64,000 bases of DNA from Pseudomonas fluorescens. Lineage in GTDB: Bacteria > Pseudomonadota > Gammaproteobacteria > Pseudomonadales > Pseudomonadaceae. The stretch lies in contig NZ_LR134318.1 in NCBI RefSeq assembly GCF_900636825.1, positions 2,017,501 through 2,081,500 on the forward strand. Direction: 5' to 3'. This document shows, piece after piece, positions 22,101 to 27,260 of this stretch. Each line of letters opens with the position of its first letter. Position 1 is the stretch's first letter. The notes below the pieces were generated by a model. It did not search any database. It was not told the origin of the DNA and worked only from the letters and a program-made list of their open reading frames with translations. Position numbers and translations under genes: made by a program.

Positions 22101-23698
22101 CGCAACTGGAGCCTCTGATCGGCTTCTTCGTCAACGTCTTGCCGTTGCGTTCGCGCTTCTCGCCGGACACGACTTTTTCGGCATTCCTGGCGCGCACGCA
22201 GGACATCTTGCTCGGTGCGCTGGAGCATCAGGACCTGCCACTGGACATGATCGTCGAGTCCTGCGGCGTGCCGCGGCACAAGGGCATGAACCCGTTGGTG
22301 CAGGTGTTGTTCGTGATGAACAACCTGCCGGGCCGCACCCAGTCCATGGGCGGTTTGAGTGTCGAGCCACTGGCGGCGGTGCAGAGCCATTCTAAATTCG
22401 ACATGGCATTGTTCGTTGACGAAGAAGAAGGGCAATTGCTGGGTAATTGGCAATTCGCCACAACCTTGTTCGGACACGAGCGCATTCAGTACCTGGTGAA
22501 GGCCTGGATAGCCCTGTTGGAACAGATCGTCGCTGATCAGGACATTCAATTGGGAGCTATCAGCATGCCAGTCGACAATTCAGCCGTGACCGCCACACCG
22601 GCGGTCGCCGCGCCCAGGGCCGACAAACTGGGCAAATTCCTCAAGCGTGGCGCGGCCCCGGTGGCCAGGGTGCGCCCGGCGCCGATCCGCGAATCGCTGA
22701 TCGCTGCGCCACAGCCGTTCCCGCTGCTGATGGAGCCCAATGAGCCGCAGCTCGATCTGATCGAGTGGATCAAGCACAACCGGCCGCTGATCGAAGAAAA
22801 ACTGGCGACTCACGCCGGCATTCTTTTCCGTGGTTTCGAACTCGATGGCATTCAGGGCTTTGAAGCGTTCGCCGAAGCGATCCAGCCAGGTCTGTACGGT
22901 CAATACGGTGACTTGCCGAAGAAAGAGGGCGGCAAGAATACCTACCGCTCCACACCGTACCCGGAACGCAAGATGATCCTGTTCCACAACGAGAGTTCGC
23001 ACCAGGATCGCTGGCCGCGCAAGCAGATGTTCTATTGCGAGCAAGCGGCGCCGGTTGGCGGTGCAACGCCGGTGGTGGATTGCCGCTTGATGTACGAAAA
23101 ACTGCCGGCTGCGCTGCGCGACAAGTTCGAGTCGAAAGGTTTGCTGTACGTGCGCACCTTCACCGACAACCTCGATGTGTCGTGGCAGCACTTCTTCAAG
23201 ACCGAGGACCGTGCCGAAGTCGAAGCCCGTTGCCGCGCGGGCGGCATCGAATGGCGTTGGCTCGACAATAACGAACTGCAAACCCGCACCCCGGGGCCGG
23301 CAATCATTCGTCATCCGCTCACCGGGGCCAAGTCGTTTTTCAATCAGGTGCAACTGCATCACATCTACTGGCTTGAGCCGGATGTGCGTGAAGACCTGTT
23401 GTCGATGTTCGGCGCCGAGCGCATGCCGCGTCACGTGTATTACGGCGACGGCACACCGATCGAAGACGAAGTGATGCAACGCATCGGCGAGTTGTATGAA
23501 GAGTGCGCCGTGCGGTTCGACTGGCAGAAGGGCGACGCGATCCTGCTCGACAACATGCTGGTGGCGCATGCCCGCGACCCTTTCGAAGGTCCGCGCAAGA
23601 TCGTCGTCGCCATGGGCGACATGTACGACCACAGCCGCCTCGAGCGCCCGAGCCTCGGCGCCCAGGTCGCAATGAACACTGAGGAAACCGGAGCATGA
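10199..23698 (+). CDS. Pyoverdine-type NRPS: C-A-T-C-A-T-E-C-A-T-C with C-terminal TauD/TfdA-like hydroxylase
   Basis: This is a 4499-residue synthetase. The start ATG follows a strong GGAGGA site. Domains: C 45-500 (HHIISDG), A 515-1005, T 1015-1085, C 1100-1550 (HHIVSDG), A 1565-2080, T 2095-2165 (GGDSI), E 2175-2610 (HHLAVDGVSW), C 2635-3080 (HHILMDG), A 3095-3575, T 3590-3660, C 3680-4120 (HHIISDG), and a TauD-like Fe(II)/2-oxoglutarate dioxygenase at about 4160-4495. The dioxygenase shows the HxE facial pair (FHNESSH, about residue 4262) and a distal His and Arg (VAHARDP...GPRK, about 4455-4467). Pocket codes are DILQLGLIW (Gly), DFWNVGMVH (Thr, followed by E, so D-allo-Thr) and DLWNNCLVY (Ala-like). 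The final C and the dioxygenase have no A domain after them. The next gene, overlapping by ATGA, supplies an Asp-specific A domain, so one module is split over two proteins. Confidence 0.95.
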   Translation: MDKSVALRVAKRFITLPLDKRKLYLEKMLEEGVSPANLPIPETRSGFAAIPLSYAQERQLFLWQMDPHSSAYHIPSALRLKGQLDVAALERSFNAVVARHESLRTTFAEHGETFCQVIHPQLSLTITLAALPTDLDATGEEAAIKAFVENETARPFNLQQGPLLRVALLKIAPDDHVLVLIQHHIISDGWSIKVLVDELIQHYAADTAGQPLALPELDVQYADYAIWQRHWLEAGERERQLAYWIKTLDGEQPVLELPIDFPRPAMQSLRGARLELNLPTALGDALKQLAQREGASLFMVLLASFQALLHRYSGQAQIRVGVPTANRNRVETEGLIGFFVNTQVLNAEVDGQLPFNQLLAQVKQAAMAAQAHQDLPFEQLIEALQPERSLSHSPVFQVMFNHQTRRDQGRGAVQLPQLSVEDVQWEGRTAQFDLTLNTYESNDGLAAELSYATDLFTAQTVERLARHWQNLLQGIVAAPTQRVGELPLLESAEHGVLLQDWMRVADHSAQAECVQLDFAAQAQRNPQATALIIGDEVLSYGELDARSNQLAHRLIEAGVCPDRLVGIAVERSVEMIVGLLAILKAGGAYVPLDPAYPEDRLAYMIEDSGLQILLTQAHLQAQLPIPADVQTLLLDQPSAWLAAYPHTAPNVAVNAEHLAYTIYTSGSTGKPKGVMVRHAALSNFVASMSRQPGIAATDRMLSLTTFSFDIFGLEIYGPLLAGACVVLTGKDVHQDPQAVLELIERHAVSMLQATPSTWRMLLDQEHAAILKGRTFLCGGEALSQELANRMLALTPRVWNLYGPTETTIWSAQHALSADDSRAFLGTPIDNTALYILGSDLELNPLGAPGELLIGGDGLARGYSQRPSLTAERFVPDPFSKNGARLYRTGDLTRYRAEGVIEYIGRIDHQVKIRGFRIELGEIEARLLALDSVRETVVVAQDSPIGAQLVGYVVPSASGSDEVDLRAALKASLKAELPEYMVPAHLLFLAQLPLTPNGKIDRKALPAPDASQLQSTYIAPQTATQHTVAEIWQAVLKLERVGLSDNFFELGGHSLLVTQVVSRVRQALNVQVPLRTLFEHSTLEDFVAALGVDQADREPALVALPRLQPLALSYAQERQWFLWQLDPASTAYHVPAALRLRGELNLAALRQSFEALIERHESLRTCFVAQQGQTLQVIQAHGTLDLQVQDAAGLDDAALQALVGEETLHLFDLQRGPLLRVKLLRLAADDHALVITLHHIVSDGWSMNIMVDELVALYGAFSQGQRAQLPALPVQYADYAVWQKQWMDAGERERQLSYWTAQLGDGDQPLLELPTDRARPTEQSYRGARRDIPLSHELATALKQVAQGENVTLFALLLASFQTLLHRYSGQADIRVGVPVANRNRVETEGLIGFFVNTQVLRAEFDSQQTFRSLLQQVQNTVLGAQAHQDLPFEQLVDALQPERSLSHSPLFQVMHNHQSQARQAQGATRLPQLEIEGLPWAANTAQFDLTLNTFESTDHVWVELTYATDLFDVATIERLSQHWTNLLHGIVADSAQRIAELTLHDAAEREASLLQWNPAVADFSSEECLHHLIEAQAARAPQAVAVTYAEQCLSYGELNSRANRLAHQLIASGVGPDVRVGLAVERSLDMLIGLLAILKAGGAYVPLDPSYPEERLAYMIGDSGIALLLTQSHLLGRLPVPDSVRSLMLDQDHEDLEGYSDSNPHVRMSADNLAYVIYTSGSTGQPKGTLLAHRNVLRLFEATGAWFDFGPSDVWSLFHSYAFDFSVWEIFGALLYGGKLVVVPYEVSRSPEDFFALLCREGVTVLNQTPSAFKQLLQVACAPQQAAQSLSLRYVVFGGEALEVKSLRPWFERFGDQAPQLVNMYGITETTVHVTYRPLSMADLQRDASSPIGEPIPDLSWYLLDGDLNPVAKGCIGELYVGRAGLARGYLNRADLTTLRFIPDPFAADGGRLYRTGDLARYRADGVIEYIGRIDHQVKIRGFRIELGEIEAQLLEQTGVRQAVVLAQPALSGQQLVAWLVPSDVALLDASPAEQAQWRDGVRAALKDNLPDHMIPAHLLLLAQLPLTANGKLNRSALPSPDASQAQQAYQAPQSELEQRLAAIWQDVLKLPQVGLNDNFFELGGDSIISIQVVSRARQAGIRLNPKDLFQHQTVQRLALVAQWGADESSIDQQAVTGAALLLPIQQQFFEDDIPERHHWNQSVLLKPRQPLDADKIEQVLRALVAHHDALRLSFTERDGVWQAEHRAVEAQPQNLLWQEEVADAAALEALGNRAQRSLDLHNGPLLRGVLANLADGTQRLQLVIHHLAVDGVSWRILLEDLQNAYQQLLDAQPLNLPAKTTAFKDWSEHVQGYANSAALQQELAYWQACLSDISADLPCKRVDAAQSNRVAQTVQTRLGAELTRQLLQEAPAAYRTQINDLLLTALARVIGRWSGQLSTLVQLEGHGREELFDGVDLTRTVGWFTSLFPVRLTPAATPGDSIKQIKEQLRSIPNKGIGFGALRHLGDDQAQQSLRALPTPRITFNYLGQFDGSFEGDDGALFAPAPDNAGLDQSADAPLGNWLTLNGQVYGGELRVGWTFSGERFDSAVIEGLAAEYAEELAALIGHCLTPGVEGLTPSDVPLAGLTQAQLDGLPIRPYQVEDIYPLSPMQQGMLFHTLYAQQSGDYINQMCVAVDGLQVERFRNAWQAALESHEVLRSGFVWEGDLPNALQVVHKGLQVPFSVLDWRDRNDLAADLKALEHQQRQQGFDLHAAPLLRLLVVQVAAERFHLIYTSHHILMDGWSNSQLLGDVLQRYHGHAPAMGAGRYRDYIEWLTQQDAQVTENFWKGQLADFETPTYLADAVPHVADGTAAGQGEYLLTLDSQQTAELNRFARAQKVTVNTLVQAAWLLLLQRYTGQDTVTFGATVSGRPAQLNGVEAQIGLFINTLPIIASPRAEQPVSQWLQQVQAQNLLLREQEHTPLFDIQRWAGQSGEALFDNILVFENYPIAEALQQAESADLRFGEVDRYEQTNYPLTLMVNLDQQLTVHFSYQRTSFAAATVAKLAAQLQQLLIELHASVDGCLGEWNLLEAGDEQRVLRDWNPQPSHGLEPICIHQAIERQVAAQPDARAVTFGHQAFSYGDIDARANRLAHRLIAIGVAPEVRVGVAMQRSDSLLVALLAVLKAGGTYVPLDPDYPADRLAYMLEDSRARVLLTETDVAASLSLTSDTQVLLLDQLDLSGYSTAAPVTAVSVNNLAYVIYTSGSTGKPKGVSITHHNIMALSDWSKNLYSREDIQGVLASTSVCFDLSVWELFVTLANGGSLIIARNALELPQLPARDQVRLINTVPSAINALQDAGDIPAGVRIINLCGEALKQNLVDTLYQQVTVADVFDLYGPSEDTVYSTWTRREAGGTANIGRPMMRTASYVLGGDLLPAPLGVAAELYLAGAGLSRGYLGRAAMTAEKSVPNPFAGTGERMYRTGDLTRYLADGALQYVGRIDHQVKVRGFRIELGEIESRLLQIDNVSQALVVAQPIASSHQLVAYVVVDDAALASAETLKTRLKAHLPDYMIPAHMLFLASLPLTPNGKVDRKALPSVDTFVPAGDFVAPVGELEQQIAAIWQTVLELDQVSRDDHFFELGGHSLLATQAVSRLRHLSASTLSLRDLFNYPRLKDLAAWMAEQSTSALDGSASQAVPLKAWGAKATAPLSLVQRRLWVAEQLSGGSSAYGMPLALRLRGELSVARFIGSFAEVVRRHEVLRTAYTQDDEGDPIALIAEQVEVDFPVLDLSGLSRSAQEEQVAQAVLENARTPIDLEQAPLWRGRILQLSATEHVLLFSMHHIISDGWSMGVLVNELVQIHELSKADDATPLPALEVQYSDFALWQQELERQGILGQQADYWREALRGYSGQLELPLDTPRGAVASYDGDAVQFRLPAALSQALREVASDAGVTLYSALLASFQLLLHRISAGDDVLVGADVAGRERAQLEPLIGFFVNVLPLRSRFSPDTTFSAFLARTQDILLGALEHQDLPLDMIVESCGVPRHKGMNPLVQVLFVMNNLPGRTQSMGGLSVEPLAAVQSHSKFDMALFVDEEEGQLLGNWQFATTLFGHERIQYLVKAWIALLEQIVADQDIQLGAISMPVDNSAVTATPAVAAPRADKLGKFLKRGAAPVARVRPAPIRESLIAAPQPFPLLMEPNEPQLDLIEWIKHNRPLIEEKLATHAGILFRGFELDGIQGFEAFAEAIQPGLYGQYGDLPKKEGGKNTYRSTPYPERKMILFHNESSHQDRWPRKQMFYCEQAAPVGGATPVVDCRLMYEKLPAALRDKFESKGLLYVRTFTDNLDVSWQHFFKTEDRAEVEARCRAGGIEWRWLDNNELQTRTPGPAIIRHPLTGAKSFFNQVQLHHIYWLEPDVREDLLSMFGAERMPRHVYYGDGTPIEDEVMQRIGELYEECAVRFDWQKGDAILLDNMLVAHARDPFEGPRKIVVAMGDMYDHSRLERPSLGAQVAMNTEETGA

Positions 23699-26600
23699 GC
23701 GAAGTGATCATTGACGCGCAGGAGGCGAATTTCGCACTGACGCCTGAGCAACAGGCGTCATTCGAGCGGCTCTCAGACACCGCCACTTGCGGCGAGGCTC
23801 TGCGCTGGTTGAGCGTGGTCGTCGACGGCGAGCTTGACCCGCAACGCTTGCAAGTCGCGTTCGACACGGTGCTGGTGCAACAGCCGATGCTGCTGGCAAG
23901 GCTGGGCAAGGTTGCCGGTTTCCATGGTTGGCGTCAGGCGGCGGCTGCTGCTGAGCATTTCCCGCTGACGGTTCATGCCGACGAACAAAGCGCCGACGCG
24001 GTTCGCGGGCAAATCAGCGAATCGCTGGGGCGCGCTTTTATTGTCGGCAAATCGGCCAGTGTGCAGGCAGTGCTTTATCGCCTGGCACCCGCGCAATGGC
24101 AATTGTTGCTGGGGGTCGCGCGCTACAGCGCTGACGCGCCTTCGCTGGATCTTTTACTGACGCACGTACAGCGGGCCTATGCCGGTATGCAGGCGGGGGA
24201 AGACGATGAACCTGGCGAGTTTGCCCAGTATCTGGAATGGCGCAGTGAAGTGATCCTCGATGAGGACGCCGCCACGGCTCGAACCTATTGGCAGCAACAC
24301 TTGCAAGGCCAGCATGCGGACATCGCGACGCCGTGGCTGGCCGCTCGCCGCGCCGGGCCTGGAACAAGTGTCGCCGATTGCTGCGTGTCGCTGACCCTGC
24401 CACCAACGCAGTGCGATGCGCTGCAAGCCGTGGCCGAGCAGCTTGGTCAGCCTGTCTCGATGGTGCTGCAAGGGGCGTGGTGGCTGTTGCTCGGGCGCCT
24501 CAGCGGACTTGATCAGGCACTGGTCGGTCTGCAGCACGACAGCCGTGGCGACTACGACTATTTCGCCAGCGCCGTAGGGGTGTTCGAGAAAACCCTGCCG
24601 TTGTCGCTGGAGCTGCCGGCTAACGCACGCTTCAGTGATTGGCTGGGCCAACTGGCCACGCGTCTGGAAGAGCATCGCACCTGGCAGGAATATTGGGCAC
24701 CGGAACTGGCGGCCGACGCGGCACGCCCGGCGTACGGCTTCAGCGTCGGCCGTATCGGCGTTGCCGCGAGCGGCGGCGGTTTGCGCTGGAGTGCTGCGCA
24801 GGCAGTGCACAGGCAAACGGACGCGTTTGAATTGCTGTTGCAGCTGCAGATGGACGAAAAGCTGCGTCCTGGCGGCGTTGATCTGCACTTCGCCAGTTCG
24901 CGTTATCCGGTCGCGGTAGCCGACGCCGTGCTGGAACAATTCGGCGAGCTGTTACGCGCGATTGTCGCCGCCCCGCACGGCGCGTTGGGCCAATTCAATT
25001 TGCTCAGTCACCCCGCAGCGCAACGCCTGCTGGCGATCAACCCGGCACCGCAGGCGCTGGCTGACCTGCGTTATTTGCCGCAGCGCATTGCCGACCTCGC
25101 GCGACTGACGCCAGACGCGGTCGCCTTGACCGATGCGCAGCAGCAGTTGAGTTACGGCCAGTTGCAGGCCCGCGTTGAAAGCGTCGCTCAAGGCCTGAGC
25201 CAACAGGGCGTCAGTGCAGGCTCGATTGTCGCGCTGGCATTGCCACGCTCGGCGGATCTGGTCATCGCGATGTTGGCGAGCTGGCGCATTGGCGCGGCGT
25301 ATCTGCCGCTGGACGTGCAATGGCCGCAGGCGCGCCAGGCATCGATGCTGGAACAGGCTGGTGCGACATTGCTGATGACCGATGCGATGCATGTCTCGGC
25401 ATGGCAAGGTCAGCCGCACAACGCGCTGACCCTGGCCGGCCTGCCGGCCTCGGACGCGCAATTGCCAGCGCTGTCGACCCAAGGTAACGACAGCGCTTAC
25501 GTGCTGTTTACCTCCGGCTCGACCGGCGTGCCGAAAGGCGTGGTGATCGAGCATCGGCAGCTGCTCAATTACGTCGCTCAGGCCAGTCAGGCGCTGGGCC
25601 TTGAGCAGTGCCAGAACTTCGCTTTCAGTTCCACCGTTGCGGCGGATCTGGGCAACACGGCGTTGTTCGGCGCGCTGTTCAATGGCGCGACCCTGCACGT
25701 TGCCAGCGATGCGCAGATGCGGGACGGCGCCTTGTTCGCCGAGTACCTGCAGCAACAGCAAATCGATTGCCTGAAAATCGTGCCGTCGCATCTGGCGGCG
25801 TTGCTCGACCATCCGCAGCCACAGCTGCCGCGCACGCTGGTACTGGGGGGCGAGCCGATTGCGCCGACGCTGATCGAACGCATCGCGCAGTTGCGCAGTG
25901 ATTGCCGGGTGTTCAACCACTACGGGCCGACCGAAGCAACGGTGGGAGTGATGATTCATCCGCTGCTGCTCGACGGTTCGGCCAGCGATTGTTCGGCGCT
26001 GAGCCAAGTGCTCGGCAACAATCAGGTGTTTGTTCTGGACGCTGATTTGCGTCTGGCTCCGGTGGGCGTGCTGGGCGAGCTGTATCTGGGCGGCGCGCAA
26101 TTGTGCCGTGGTTATCTGAATGTCGAGGCCGATGCGCAGACCTTCATTCAAAGCCCGTTCGATTCGGCGCAGCGTCTCTATCGCAGCGGTGATCTGGCGC
26201 GCTATCGCGCCGACGGGGCGATCCAGTTGCACGGTCGGCGTGATCAGCAGGTCAAGGTCCGCGGGTTCCGTATCGAGCTGGCGGAAATCGAAGCCGAGCT
26301 GCTGCGCCTGCCTTCGATTGCCGAAGCGCTGGTGTTGCCTGCTGCGTCGGCCGAGCAAGGTCTGTTGGCGTTTATCGTGGCGCAGCAGGGCGCCACGGCG
26401 GATCTGCTCGACAGTGCGCGGGCTGGGTTGGTGGCGCGGCTGCCGGCGGTGATGATCCCGCAGCATCTGCAACTGATCGAACGGTTCCCGCGCCTGGCCA
26501 ACGGCAAGATCGATCGCAAAGCATTGCAACAGTTGGCTGACAGCGCCGCCGATGATGAAGGCGCTGCGCCGCGCGATGCACTGGAGCAATTGCTCGCTGC

Positions 26601-26925
26601 GCGGATGGCGCAACTGCTCGGCGTTGAACGCCTGGGCATCGACCGAGATTTCTTTGCCGCCGGTGGTCATTCGCTGCTGGTGATCAAACTGGTGGCCGGT
26701 ATCCGCAAGTTGCTGCAGTGCGAAATTCATCCGGGGCTGGTGTTCGATCATCCAACCGTGGCGGCCCTGGCGTTGGCGTTGCGCGCGGTTGAGAGCAGTC
26801 CCGGTCAACTGGAGAAAATGGCGCAGGTGCGCCTGCGCATGGACGCGATGACCCCCGAGGAAAAGGCTCGCCTGGCCGAACAGGCCCGGCAGCTGCAAGC
26901 CGCCAAGGCCGCGCAAATTAGCTGA
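23695..26925 (+). CDS. NRPS with degenerate 'interface' condensation domain, Asp-specific A domain and T domain
   Basis: 1076 residues, start overlapping the previous stop as ATGA with GGAG upstream. Residues 1-450 have the condensation-domain fold signature, but the HHxxxDG active-site motif is absent: the place reads ARYSADAPS. The A domain (455-945) has FTSGSTG, YGPTE and NGKIDRK core motifs and pocket code DLTKVGHVG, close to the recalled pyoverdine aspartate code DLTKIGHVG. The T domain at 960-1035 has GGHSL. A charged helical tail follows to 1076, with no E or thioesterase. Inactive condensation domains before Asp-loading A domains are known as interface domains, which recruit a TauD-type beta-hydroxylase. 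The hydroxylase here is fused to the end of the upstream protein. Predicted residue: beta-hydroxyaspartate. A terminator follows immediately, so this is probably the last gene of its operon. Confidence 0.93.
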   Translation: MSEVIIDAQEANFALTPEQQASFERLSDTATCGEALRWLSVVVDGELDPQRLQVAFDTVLVQQPMLLARLGKVAGFHGWRQAAAAAEHFPLTVHADEQSADAVRGQISESLGRAFIVGKSASVQAVLYRLAPAQWQLLLGVARYSADAPSLDLLLTHVQRAYAGMQAGEDDEPGEFAQYLEWRSEVILDEDAATARTYWQQHLQGQHADIATPWLAARRAGPGTSVADCCVSLTLPPTQCDALQAVAEQLGQPVSMVLQGAWWLLLGRLSGLDQALVGLQHDSRGDYDYFASAVGVFEKTLPLSLELPANARFSDWLGQLATRLEEHRTWQEYWAPELAADAARPAYGFSVGRIGVAASGGGLRWSAAQAVHRQTDAFELLLQLQMDEKLRPGGVDLHFASSRYPVAVADAVLEQFGELLRAIVAAPHGALGQFNLLSHPAAQRLLAINPAPQALADLRYLPQRIADLARLTPDAVALTDAQQQLSYGQLQARVESVAQGLSQQGVSAGSIVALALPRSADLVIAMLASWRIGAAYLPLDVQWPQARQASMLEQAGATLLMTDAMHVSAWQGQPHNALTLAGLPASDAQLPALSTQGNDSAYVLFTSGSTGVPKGVVIEHRQLLNYVAQASQALGLEQCQNFAFSSTVAADLGNTALFGALFNGATLHVASDAQMRDGALFAEYLQQQQIDCLKIVPSHLAALLDHPQPQLPRTLVLGGEPIAPTLIERIAQLRSDCRVFNHYGPTEATVGVMIHPLLLDGSASDCSALSQVLGNNQVFVLDADLRLAPVGVLGELYLGGAQLCRGYLNVEADAQTFIQSPFDSAQRLYRSGDLARYRADGAIQLHGRRDQQVKVRGFRIELAEIEAELLRLPSIAEALVLPAASAEQGLLAFIVAQQGATADLLDSARAGLVARLPAVMIPQHLQLIERFPRLANGKIDRKALQQLADSAADDEGAAPRDALEQLLAARMAQLLGVERLGIDRDFFAAGGHSLLVIKLVAGIRKLLQCEIHPGLVFDHPTVAALALALRAVESSPGQLEKMAQVRLRMDAMTPEEKARLAEQARQLQAAKAAQIS

Positions 26926-26943
26926 CATAGCAGGAAACAAAAG

Positions 26944-26971
26944 GCCGGCGCCAATAGCGCCGGCTTTTTTT
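26944..26971 (+). terminator. Rho-independent terminator after the NRPS operon
   Basis: A perfect 8-bp GC-rich stem (GCCGGCGC / GCGCCGGC) with loop CAATA is followed by seven T residues, 18 bases after the stop of the third NRPS gene. It separates the NRPS operon from fpvA. Confidence 0.9.
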
Positions 26972-26981
26972 GATTTTTTAC

Positions 26982-27000
26982 GCTAATGATAAATAAACGC
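26982..27000 (+). promoter_or_regulatory. Fur-box-like site upstream of fpvA
   Basis: GCTAATGATAAATAAACGC matches the left part of the 19-bp Fur consensus GATAATGATAATCATTATC well and the right part poorly. It lies about 260 bases upstream of the fpvA start, in the only AT-rich stretch of this 335-base gap. No TAAAT-N16-CGT box was found here; in PAO1 fpvA is served by FpvI. The rest of the gap shows nothing I can name. Confidence 0.4.
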
Positions 27001-27260
27001 ATTCCGGTTTTTGACAGATGCTGCGTCTTACTTAGGTATGTGGGCAAATCCGCACAGGCAAGGCAGCCAGTTCACCGGGTTTGTTCAGCAGAAAATATTT
27101 CGCCGTTGTCCAGCCGGATGACCGTGCCCGGGGAGGGGCCGGTCGGCCACGCACTGCCAGTCGCCCAAGCGGCGATCGACAGTACGCGGTTCACCTGTGC
27201 AGGCAGCGGCGGGCCCTTTGGCCCAATGGACTTTAACTTCTACCAATAATAGAGAGCACG

